Under the pieces are notes generated by a model that did no database searches, had not been told where the DNA came from, and was given only the letters and a program-made list of their open reading frames with translations. A DNA stretch of 43,373 nucleotides from Streptomyces niphimycinicus (GTDB lineage Bacteria > Actinomycetota > Actinomycetes > Streptomycetales > Streptomycetaceae): NCBI RefSeq assembly GCF_018883605.1, contig NZ_JAHLEM010000158.1, positions 1 through 43,373 on the forward strand, written 5' to 3'. Below are positions 17,884 through 25,044 of this stretch, piece after piece; within the stretch, counting starts at the first letter, position 1; each line of letters opens with the position of its first letter. A program made the position numbers and the translations under genes.

Positions 17884-18492
17884 TCAGCCGCCGAGCACAC
17901 CGCCGACCCCGCCGAGCACACCGTCGAGCGTGTCCCCGACACCGTCCACCAGACCGCCCACCAGGCCCTTGCCGTGGTGACCGCCCTCGCCGGGGGTGGA
18001 CCGCGGCGGCTGGCTGGGCTGCTGCGAGGGGGTGGCCGGATCGGCGCTCGGGGTCGTCTCGCTCGGCGAGGAGTGCTCCGAGGGAACCTGGTCGTCCCGC
18101 TGCGCCGGGGTGGGGGCCGCGTGGGTGGTCGCGGCCTTCGAGGGGGCCGCGTCGGGGGTGGCCGGGGTGGTGGGCCGCTGCGCGCCGGCGCTCCGGTCCG
18201 TCGCCCCGCCACCGGGAGTGGCGGCGTCCGTGTCGTCGGAGATCAGCTTCGGCTTCGTGGACTCGCTGGGCGAGACATGGCTCTGCGAGGGCGAGTGGTC
18301 GACGGTGGGGTCGATGTGCGGCGCCTGCTCCTGCTGTGTGTTCACATCGGAGCGGGCCTGCACGGACTTGTCACCGCCGGTCGTCGAGTGGAGGCCGAAG
18401 GCTATGGTTCCGGCCACTCCGAGAGCGGTGGCCGCCTTGAGCGTCGTGGTACGCGCCTGCTGGGCGGCGGTCGGTCGGCTGTGTCGACCCAT
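17884..18492 (-). CDS. Secreted Pro/Ser/Thr-rich low-complexity protein
   Basis: 202 residues. The GGGGAGA ribosome site supports the start at 18492. An N-terminal hydrophobic segment (about 19-35, ATALGVAGTIAFGLHS) looks like a signal or anchor after a basic MGRHSRPT start. Residues 40-165 are Ser, Thr, Pro, Ala and Gln rich, without domains. The C-terminus is a glycine and valine repeat-like stretch (GLVGGLVDGVGDTLDGVLGG and onward), reminiscent of chaplin-like or cell-wall surface sequences but without a sorting motif. Function unknown. Convergent with the lysozyme gene, with 11 bases between the stops. Confidence 0.7.
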   Translation of the reverse strand: MGRHSRPTAAQQARTTTLKAATALGVAGTIAFGLHSTTGGDKSVQARSDVNTQQEQAPHIDPTVDHSPSQSHVSPSESTKPKLISDDTDAATPGGGATDRSAGAQRPTTPATPDAAPSKAATTHAAPTPAQRDDQVPSEHSSPSETTPSADPATPSQQPSQPPRSTPGEGGHHGKGLVGGLVDGVGDTLDGVLGGVGGVLGG

Positions 18493-18618
18493 TTCGCTGG
18501 TCTCCCCGTTATGGAATGGGTTGGGTGCAGTGCACCGGAAGGCCAGGTTCCGAGCGGAACTGATGTCCGACGCACACGTGTTACAGAGTAAAGAACGAGC
18601 CAGATGATAACCATGGCC

Positions 18619-18648
18619 CCCCGGTGTACGGCCACCCGTACACCGGGG
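18619..18648. terminator. Hairpin terminator after the acyltransferase gene
   Basis: Perfect 13-base arms CCCCGGTGTACGG (18619-18631) and CCGTACACCGGGG (18636-18648) with a 4-base loop, just downstream of the leftward acyltransferase gene, which ends at 18664. Confidence 0.8.
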
Positions 18649-18663
18649 AACGTTTGTCCATGG

Positions 18664-19920
18664 CTAGCGCGCGGCCTCCGGATAGAAGTCGCGTGAACGG
18701 CCCTGGCCGTCCTTGAGCTTTCCGAGCAGGCTCGCCGGGTACTCGATGAGCCAGTAGCTCACCGCGGCGGCGGCCACGGCCACCACCAGCACGATGACCA
18801 CGGCCGGCGGGAAGCCCGCCTGGCCGTCGGGGGGCAGCAGCCCGGCGTTGTACAGGCCCAGCATGATCGGCTCATGCCAGACGAAGAGGCTGTAACTGGC
18901 CAGCCCGGCGCCGGTGAGCCAGCGGGCCGTGAGCCACCTGTGCCACCGCCCCTGCCGCCGCACATGGATGGTGCTGTACAGCAACACCATCCACAGCAGG
19001 GCGGACAGCGGATGGTAGAAGGTGGTCGGGAAGTCCTCCGCCTCCGTACCGGACCAGGACAGCAGATACAGCCCCAGGAGGGCGGCCACCCGCAGCGGGA
19101 TGGCCACCTTCGCGTGGAGCCGGCCCCGGTCGCCGAGGGCGACCATCACCACGGCCAGGCCCATGCCCGCCGCGAACCCTCCGAAGCGGGCCTGCGGTCC
19201 GAAGTACACCGGCCATTCGGTGTGCGGGATCTCCAGCACATAGCGGGCGACCGCGATCCAGATGAACGGCCCGATGTACAGCAGGGCACATCCGGCGGCG
19301 CACACCGCCACCCGGGAGGCCCGCTGGCGCAGCGGACGGCAGATGCGGGCGGCCAGCGGGCCGAGTCCCACCAGCGCCAGATAGAACATGATTTCCAGCG
19401 ACAACGACCAGGTGGGGCCGATGGTGTAGAAGATCTGCTCCTGGTCGAAGACCTGGGTGAAGGTGAGATGGTGCACCAGATCGGACCACTCGCCGGGCAG
19501 TGTGGGGTTGCGGGTGGCCCAGACGCACAGGACCGCCAGGAAGTACAGCGGGATGATCCGGATGGCGCGCCGAAAGAGGAACACCCGGCCGGGGCGGGTC
19601 GAGCCCCCCTCGATCGCCGCCCGTGCGTAGGACAGCGTGAGCAGATACGCGGACAGGACGAAGAAGAAGTCGATGACCTCCAGCGACACCAGCGCGTTCG
19701 CGTACCGGTTGGGCACCGGTGAGTGGGCGCCGTCCCGGTCGTAGGTGAAGTACTGCTGCCAGACGTGGAAGACGACCGTGAGCAGCGCCGCCATGCCCCG
19801 GAAGCCCTGGATCTCCGCGTTCCTCCGGTTCCGGGAGGGCGCGCCCTTGGCGGGTGTGCCGTTGACCGGCCGGCGGACGGTGGCGGGTGCGGTGGTGAGG
19901 GTGGTGGACGCCGTGCTCAT
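18664..19920 (-). CDS. Acyltransferase-3 (OafA/YrhL-type) membrane protein
   Basis: 418 residues with about ten hydrophobic segments. The family opening EIQGFRGMAALLTVVFHVWQ (about 35-54) includes the conserved RG...A and catalytic His motif. The paired FFVLSAYLLT region and RRAIRIIPLYFLAV are the other AT3 marks. These proteins move acyl groups, often acetyl or succinyl, across the membrane onto polysaccharides or secreted products. The ATG at 19920 overlaps the TGA of the glycosyltransferase gene (ATGA), so the two are translationally coupled. The natural reading is acylation of the polysaccharide made by the upstream enzyme. A longer upstream frame to 20250 is a shadow of the glycosyltransferase. 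Confidence 0.9.
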   Translation of the reverse strand: MSTASTTLTTAPATVRRPVNGTPAKGAPSRNRRNAEIQGFRGMAALLTVVFHVWQQYFTYDRDGAHSPVPNRYANALVSLEVIDFFFVLSAYLLTLSYARAAIEGGSTRPGRVFLFRRAIRIIPLYFLAVLCVWATRNPTLPGEWSDLVHHLTFTQVFDQEQIFYTIGPTWSLSLEIMFYLALVGLGPLAARICRPLRQRASRVAVCAAGCALLYIGPFIWIAVARYVLEIPHTEWPVYFGPQARFGGFAAGMGLAVVMVALGDRGRLHAKVAIPLRVAALLGLYLLSWSGTEAEDFPTTFYHPLSALLWMVLLYSTIHVRRQGRWHRWLTARWLTGAGLASYSLFVWHEPIMLGLYNAGLLPPDGQAGFPPAVVIVLVVAVAAAAVSYWLIEYPASLLGKLKDGQGRSRDFYPEAAR

Positions 19921-22256
19921 GTCCGCTTCACCGCCTTCTCGCCGGGCCGCGGGGTGACCCGCCACTGGCGGTCCCGCAGCACCTCCTTGAGCAGCGACTG
20001 ACGGGCCACGATGTTCTTGAAGTGGCTGTAGAAGAAGGTGGACACCAGCAGATACCGCCAGAACCACGCCCTGCGGCGGCGCAGTTCGGGCACCGCGAGC
20101 CGCCATGCGAACAGCGCCTGGACCAGTCCGGCGGAGAGGGTGAACAGGGTGGCCAGCAGGCAGACCGGCACCGCCCAGTCGAGCTGGTCCACGCCGCCCG
20201 CCCGCCACGCCGAGTACAGCAGCACGGGCAGGATCTGGAGGGTCAGCCACGGCTGGATCTCACGCCAGCCCAGCAGCACCAGCAGCCCCGCCTTCTGGCG
20301 GGCGGTGAAGGCCGGCGAGCGCAGCCCGCGCCACAGATACTTCAGCGACACCTGGAGCCAGCCCTGGGCCCAGCGCGACCGCTGGTTCCACAGCGCCTTG
20401 AGGGTGGTGGGCGCCAGTTCGCGGGAGATGAGCGTGCGGTCGGTGGCGATCCTGGCCCCCTCGTGCAGGGCGCGCATCGAGGAGTCGATGTCCTCGGTGA
20501 GCATCGTGCCGTGCATCCGGGTCCTGGCGAGCAGATCGGTGCGCCAGAAGCCGTTGGAGCCGCCGAAGACACCGAAGGTGTAGAGCCGGGTCCGGCCGGG
20601 GTGGCTGACGGCGTAGATGGCCTCGAACTCCACGCCCACCAGCTTGGCGACCCAGGAGCTCTCGCCGTTGCGGATCACACAGTGGCCCTGGACCACGTCG
20701 TAGCCATTCGAGAGCCAGTGCCAGGCGTGCTGGAAGGCATCGGGCACCGGGTGGTGGTCGGCGTCGAAGATGCCGACGAACTCACCGCGCACCCGGGTGA
20801 CCGCGGCGTTGACGTTCTGCGCCTTGGAGGTGCTGCCCGCCACCGGCATCAGCACCAGCCGCGGGTCGCGGCGGGCCATCTCCCGCAGGGTCTCCTCGAC
20901 GGGCATGGGGTGCGGCGTGTTGTACGCGAGCACGATCTCCAGCTCGCCCGGGTAGTCCAGGCGCAGAAAGGATTCGATGGTGTCGACGATGGTCGCCGCC
21001 TCATTGGGCAGATACGCGGCGATGACGGCGCTGGCCGGCGGATACGGCTGAGCGGGCTGTTCGGGCCGGGGTTTGGCGTCGAGCGAGAAGAGGCACTCCA
21101 GCACGATCATCGCGGCGGAGAGCACCAGCCCGGACACCACGACCCAGTAGGCGGCCGAGCCGACGTCCCAGCCCAGTTCGTACATCTGCTGGTAGAAGAC
21201 GAAGGGGATGCCCACGCCGAAGAGCAGCACCAGGATGGGCGAGAGCGCCGACAGCAGGGCGCGCAGCGCGGTGGCCAGCGGACGGCGGCGGCGGCGGTGG
21301 CTGCCGCGCATCCACGCCGCGTACTTGACCGGCCGCAGATCCCGGTGGCGGATCGATTCGTCCACCGCGTTGCGGGAGTTGGCGACGGCCTGGGCGCGGT
21401 CCGGGCAGTCGGCCAGCGGGGTCCAGCCGATCGCCGGGGTCAGCCGTACGTTCTCATCGGCGACCACGAAGCGGGTCCCGGCCACCGCGTTGGCGAACTT
21501 CTGGAGTTCGCCGCGCGCGGTGTCCTCGTCCACACCGGGCATCAGCATCAGCAGATGGCCCTCGTCGTCCCAGCCGAGCCGGTCGCAGACGCCGCCCAGC
21601 TTCTCCGCCACTCCGGCGAGGCGTTCGGCCACCTCACGGCGCACCCGCGGGCCGAGCCGGGCTTCGAGGGCGGCTATCTCGGCGACGCCGACCATGGCGA
21701 CGACACCACCGACACGGCTGTCGTCGACCCGCTTGAGTTCGCGGTCGAGTTCGCCCAGGAAGTGGGGCTGGGAGTACAGGCCGGTGCGCGGGTCGAGCAG
21801 CAGATTCTCGACGGGGACCGGGACCCGGCGCAGCTTGGCCTCGATCCGCGCGGACAGCTCGACGGGGTCGGAGCTGTCCGGCAGGCAGTCGTCGGCGCCG
21901 CCGCGCAGCATGTCGGCGACGCCGACGGGGCCGGGGTCGGAGGTGACCATGAGCAGGGGAAGCGCCCGTCCGGCGGGCACGGCGCGGACCTCGCGTATCA
22001 GCTCCAGCCCGTCGTCGGCGCCGTTCAGGGCGACGATCGCGTCCGGTGGGGATTGCCGCATCTGACGGCTGACGTCGCCGGGCTCCGCATGGCTCACCTC
22101 ATGCCCGGTCGAGACGAGTGTCCGGGTCAGCTTGTCGAGTCTGGGGCCCGGTGTGCCGACCGCCAGCACATGCCCGCTCGGTCCCGCCACGTCGCCGCGA
22201 GCGGCGGGCACGGGTTGCTGGTATTCGCGTGATCGTGGGTGGTGCGAAGTAAGCAC
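19917..22256 (-). CDS. Family-2 polysaccharide synthase fused to degenerate receiver and GGDEF domains
   Basis: 779 residues if the GTG at 22256 is used; AAAGGA lies 7 bases before it, whereas the ATG at 22280 has none. Residues about 28-142 have a receiver fold pattern, but the phosphoacceptor Asp is replaced (PDAIVALNGADDG) and the final Lys is missing (GADDCLPDSSDP). Residues about 155-310 resemble a GGDEF domain (DPRTGLYSQPHF opening), with GWDDEG at 228-233 in place of GGDEF, so no cyclase activity is expected. Two membrane helices follow, then a processive GT2 core: DAD (498-500), TED (587-589), QRSRW (625-629) and C-terminal helices. It probably makes and extrudes a surface glycan, with the N-terminal domains as regulators. 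Coupled to the acyltransferase gene. It differs from the matB-type synthase of streptomycetes in lacking a deacetylase domain. Confidence 0.88.
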   Translation of the reverse strand: MLTSHHPRSREYQQPVPAARGDVAGPSGHVLAVGTPGPRLDKLTRTLVSTGHEVSHAEPGDVSRQMRQSPPDAIVALNGADDGLELIREVRAVPAGRALPLLMVTSDPGPVGVADMLRGGADDCLPDSSDPVELSARIEAKLRRVPVPVENLLLDPRTGLYSQPHFLGELDRELKRVDDSRVGGVVAMVGVAEIAALEARLGPRVRREVAERLAGVAEKLGGVCDRLGWDDEGHLLMLMPGVDEDTARGELQKFANAVAGTRFVVADENVRLTPAIGWTPLADCPDRAQAVANSRNAVDESIRHRDLRPVKYAAWMRGSHRRRRRPLATALRALLSALSPILVLLFGVGIPFVFYQQMYELGWDVGSAAYWVVVSGLVLSAAMIVLECLFSLDAKPRPEQPAQPYPPASAVIAAYLPNEAATIVDTIESFLRLDYPGELEIVLAYNTPHPMPVEETLREMARRDPRLVLMPVAGSTSKAQNVNAAVTRVRGEFVGIFDADHHPVPDAFQHAWHWLSNGYDVVQGHCVIRNGESSWVAKLVGVEFEAIYAVSHPGRTRLYTFGVFGGSNGFWRTDLLARTRMHGTMLTEDIDSSMRALHEGARIATDRTLISRELAPTTLKALWNQRSRWAQGWLQVSLKYLWRGLRSPAFTARQKAGLLVLLGWREIQPWLTLQILPVLLYSAWRAGGVDQLDWAVPVCLLATLFTLSAGLVQALFAWRLAVPELRRRRAWFWRYLLVSTFFYSHFKNIVARQSLLKEVLRDRQWRVTPRPGEKAVKRT

Positions 22257-22697
22257 CTGAGGTTCCTTTCTGAAAGACATGCGTCACCGAACGGGCCGTG
22301 GGCGCACGGACGTTCCGGCCGGGGTCAGGGCAGACCACGTGGCCCGTGGGCATGCGCGCATGGGCATGCGGCTACGGGCAGGCCGGAGGACGGCGTCGCC
22401 GGGAAGGCCGGGGCGATCCGCCGTTCGGTGAGTGGTGAGAGGCGGCTACGCCGCTACCGTGGCCGATCCGCGCGGGGAGAGGTGAGGTCTCCGGCGGGGT
22501 CTCGGGCAGACGGACGTGACGGCGGCGGTGGACACGCGAACGTGCTCCAGCGAATTGCGCATAAGGTCCCATCCTGTTCGGATCGTGGGGGGCGGACCGA
22601 ACGTCACCAGTGCGGGTCGACCGATCTTTTGGGCTGACCGGTCGGAATCCTTAGTCTCATCGATCACTACGGAACCACACAACACATCGAAGTAACA

Positions 22698-22717
22698 CTC
22701 TCATTAACCGATGAGAG
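22698..22717. promoter_or_regulatory. Operator-like dyad
   Basis: CTCTCAT (22698-22704) and ATGAGAG (22711-22717) are perfect inverted arms around a 6-base AT-rich spacer, about 200 bases upstream of the FAD monooxygenase start. The surrounding 40 bases are unusually AT-rich for this genome, suggesting a promoter/operator. The regulator is unknown. Confidence 0.4.
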
Positions 22718-22776
22718 AGTTGCGCGTTCCCACGGGTCGATCGCCACTGGCCCCCAACTTGCCTACGGCGCGGGGG

Positions 22777-22860
22777 TGTCGGAGCCCATGTCGGTACGGC
22801 GTCGGCGGGGCGTCGGCGGGCATCGACCCGGCGTCGGCGCCACGTCGGTGCGGTGTCGGT
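22777..22860 (+). repeat. Array of (T/C)GTCGG heptamers with ~11-bp period (SARP/AfsR-type site candidate)
   Basis: Heptamers begin at 22777, 22789, 22800, 22811, 22832, 22843 and 22854, all matching (T/C)GTCGG(A/T/C). A degenerate unit ATCGACC sits at 22822, filling the one gap. Steps are 12, 11, 11, (11, 10), 11 and 11 bp, so units lie on one DNA face with mostly 4-base spacers. That is the known layout of sites for SARP-type activators and their OmpR-like domains. The array ends 63 bases before the ATG of the monooxygenase. No SARP gene is in the window. Confidence 0.55.
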
Positions 22861-22923
22861 GGCTGCGGCCAGTCTTTTTCCAGGCACCACATTCGGTGGT
22901 TGAATTCGGAAGGGACAACGCCC

Positions 22924-24108
22924 ATGCGCAATACCCGGGTCCTGATTTCCGGCGCCAGTATCGCCGGGCCCGCCCTCGCCTACTGGCTGGACCGCCATGG
23001 CTTCCAGGTCACCGTGGTGGAGCGCGCCGCGGGCCCGCGCCCGGGCGGACAGGCGATCGACGTACGAGGCCCGGCGCTGGAGGTGTGCGAGCGTATGGGT
23101 GTGCTGGCGGAGGTCCGGGCGCTCCGCACCGGGCTGCGCGGTATGTCGATGGTCGACGGCGACGGAAAAGAGCTGTTCCGCACCACCGAGCGCACCGCGA
23201 GTGGCGGATTTCTGGACAGCCCCGACGTGGAGATTCTCCGGGACGATCTGTCCTCGGTTCTGCTGGCCGCGGGCGGCGACGGGATCGAGTACCTCTTCAA
23301 CGATTCCATCGCCTCGCTCGCCCAGGGCCCCGATGAGGTGGCGGTCACCTTCCACCGGGGCGGTTCGCGCGCCTTCGACATCGTGGTGGCGGCCGACGGG
23401 GTGCACTCCTCCACCCGGGCGCTGGTCTTCGGCCCGGAGGAGAAATTCCTTCACCATATGGGGGGCTATCTGGGCGTGTGGACGGTGCCGAACTATCTGG
23501 GCCTGGACCGCTGGGAGGTCATCTACCAGATGCCCGGCGACGTCTGGGGCGGCATGCTGATGAGTGTCCGCGAGAACACCGAGGCCCGGGTCTACATCGG
23601 CATCGACTCGGACGAACCGCCCGCCGAGTTCCTCGGCTCCCGGACCGTCTCGGATCAGAAGCGGCTGGTGGCCGAGCGGTACCGGGACGCGCGCTGGGAG
23701 ATGCCACGGCTGCTGGAGTACATGTGGGGGGCGCCCGACTTCCACCTCGACGTGGCGGCCCAGATCCATATGGACTCCTGGTCCCGTGGCCGGGTGACCC
23801 TGGTCGGCGACGCCGGTTACTGCGGCTCGCCGATGTCCGGGCAGAGCACCAGCGTGGCCATGGTCGGCGCCTATGTCCTGGCGGGCGAGCTCAAGGCCGC
23901 CGGCGGCGACCACACCACGGCCTTCGCCGCCTATGAGCGCGAGCTGCGGGGCTATGCGGCGGCCAACCAGCAGCTCGCGCTGGACCACAAGGCACGGAAG
24001 AAGGACGCGGAGACCGCATCGCACGGGCAGGAGCCCGACACCAACCCGACCAATATCGGTGACGGCTTCTACGAGGTGGTCAACTCCTACACCCTCAAGG
24101 ACTACTGA
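22924..24108 (+). CDS. FAD-dependent monooxygenase (PF01494 type)
   Basis: 394 residues. The N-terminal dinucleotide fold VLISGASIAGPALAYWLDRHG carries the GxGxxG-like motif, with ERAAGPRPGGQAIDVRG after it. The DG motif is in VVAADGVHSSTRALVFG (about 155-171), and the second FAD motif is LVGDAGYCGSPMSGQST (about 294-310). This is the class A aromatic hydroxylase/TetX-like group, which uses NAD(P)H and O2 to hydroxylate or oxidise small molecules, often in antibiotic tailoring or resistance. The ATG at 22924 is preceded by GGAAGGGAC; the frame is open to 22711 but that part overlaps the repeat array. It stands alone between the glycan operon and the ABC genes. Substrate unknown. Confidence 0.88.
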   Translation: MRNTRVLISGASIAGPALAYWLDRHGFQVTVVERAAGPRPGGQAIDVRGPALEVCERMGVLAEVRALRTGLRGMSMVDGDGKELFRTTERTASGGFLDSPDVEILRDDLSSVLLAAGGDGIEYLFNDSIASLAQGPDEVAVTFHRGGSRAFDIVVAADGVHSSTRALVFGPEEKFLHHMGGYLGVWTVPNYLGLDRWEVIYQMPGDVWGGMLMSVRENTEARVYIGIDSDEPPAEFLGSRTVSDQKRLVAERYRDARWEMPRLLEYMWGAPDFHLDVAAQIHMDSWSRGRVTLVGDAGYCGSPMSGQSTSVAMVGAYVLAGELKAAGGDHTTAFAAYERELRGYAAANQQLALDHKARKKDAETASHGQEPDTNPTNIGDGFYEVVNSYTLKDY

Positions 24109-24189
24109 CCGGGGGACCACTGACCGGGCCGCCCGACGGCGGTGGCCCTGGCCGCGTGGCCCTGGACCTGGCCGTGGGCCCGTGACCGG

Positions 24190-25044
24190 CTAGGACACCA
24201 CGTCCTTGCGGCCGAAGCCACGGAAGGCGAAGGCGAGGAACACCAGCGCGTAGGCGACCGACACCGAGACGCCCTTCACCATTCCGCCCCACTCCATATG
24301 GGGCTGGAGTGCGTCCGCCCATGCGAACTGCCAGTGCGCGGGCAGGAAGTCGCGCCAGGAGCCGAGCGCCGTGACCGCGTCCAGCACATTGCCCACGATG
24401 GTGAGCCCCACCGCACCGCCCACCGCGCCCAGCGGCGCGTCGGTGACGGTCGAGAGCCAGAACGCGAGGGCGGCCGTGACCAACTGGGACAGGAAGATGT
24501 ACAGCACCACGAGGGCGAGCCGGACGAGGGCGTCCCCGACCGGCAGTTCACCGCCCGTGGGCAGCTCCAGCGGCCCCCAGCCGTATGCGACGGTGCCCAC
24601 CGCGAGCGCGACCAGCGGCAGCAGCACCATGGCGGCCGCGCTGAACGCGAGGGCCACCGCCAGCTTGCTCCCCAGCAGCCGGGCCCGGGGCACGGGCGCG
24701 GCCAGCAGATAGCGCAGCGAGGACCAGCTCGCCTCGGAGGCCACGGTGTCGCCGCAGAACAGCGCCACCGGCACCACCAGCAGAAAGGCGGCCGAGACGA
24801 ACAGCGCGGTGGCGGCGAGGTTGGCGCCGGAGGCGGTGGCCGTGGCCATCAGGGTGACCCGGTCCTCCTGCCCCTCGGGGGCGCCGCCGATGGCGAACGC
24901 GACGACGAGGACGAACGGCAGCAGCGCCAGCACCAGCGCCATGACCAGGGTCCGGCGGCGGCGCAGTTGGCGTACGGCCTCGACCCGCAGCGGCAGGGTG
25001 TGATGGGCCCGGTAGCCGGGCGCGACCTGGGACAGGGAGCTCAC
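24190..25044 (-). CDS. ABC transporter permease (ABC-2 type)
   Basis: 284 residues starting at GTG 25044 with GGAGGA upstream, overlapping the stop of the preceding gene (GTGA). About six hydrophobic segments are visible: RRRTLVMALVLALLPFVLVV at the N-terminus, an ALFVSAAFLLVVPVALFCGD segment, VASEASWSSLRYLLAAPVPR in a cytoplasmic loop typical of ABC-2 permeases, then further helices to the end. The layout matches the NatB/ABC-2 single-polypeptide group. Its ATPase must be the C-terminal domain of the upstream hydrolase fusion. A transported substrate is not evident. Confidence 0.87.
   Translation of the reverse strand: MSSLSQVAPGYRAHHTLPLRVEAVRQLRRRRTLVMALVLALLPFVLVVAFAIGGAPEGQEDRVTLMATATASGANLAATALFVSAAFLLVVPVALFCGDTVASEASWSSLRYLLAAPVPRARLLGSKLAVALAFSAAAMVLLPLVALAVGTVAYGWGPLELPTGGELPVGDALVRLALVVLYIFLSQLVTAALAFWLSTVTDAPLGAVGGAVGLTIVGNVLDAVTALGSWRDFLPAHWQFAWADALQPHMEWGGMVKGVSVSVAYALVFLAFAFRGFGRKDVVS

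Larger units (their letters stand above)
22257..22923. promoter_or_regulatory. Long divergent region between the glycan operon and the FAD monooxygenase
   Basis: 667 bases without a convincing gene. Near the left end, CATGCGCGCATG (22351-22362) is a perfect palindrome inside direct copies of GGGCATGCG (22348-22356 and 22362-22370), with outer arms GCCCGT (22342-22347) and ACGGGC (22374-22379). This could fold in the leader of the synthase mRNA. GTTCGG (22576-22581) and CCGAAC (22597-22602) form a weak dyad. The dyad at 22698 and the heptamer array at 22777 are listed separately. Open frames at 22239 and 22711 look non-coding here. Confidence 0.5.

Noticed and set aside
20022..22232. 736-residue plus-strand frame
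   Set aside because: Antisense to the glycosyltransferase, whose motifs (DAD, TED, QRSRW) are clear; the shadow has no domains.
22257..22400. Possible c-di-GMP riboswitch before the synthase gene
   Set aside because: Palindromes are present but the conserved GEMM core could not be seen; only simple hairpins.
22239..22637. 132-residue plus-strand open frame in the intergenic region
   Set aside because: No ribosome site, low-complexity Gly/Arg composition, no family resemblance.
22711..22923. 71-residue N-terminal extension of the FAD monooxygenase
   Set aside because: It covers the heptamer array and precedes a normal FAD-fold N-terminus with its own ribosome site.
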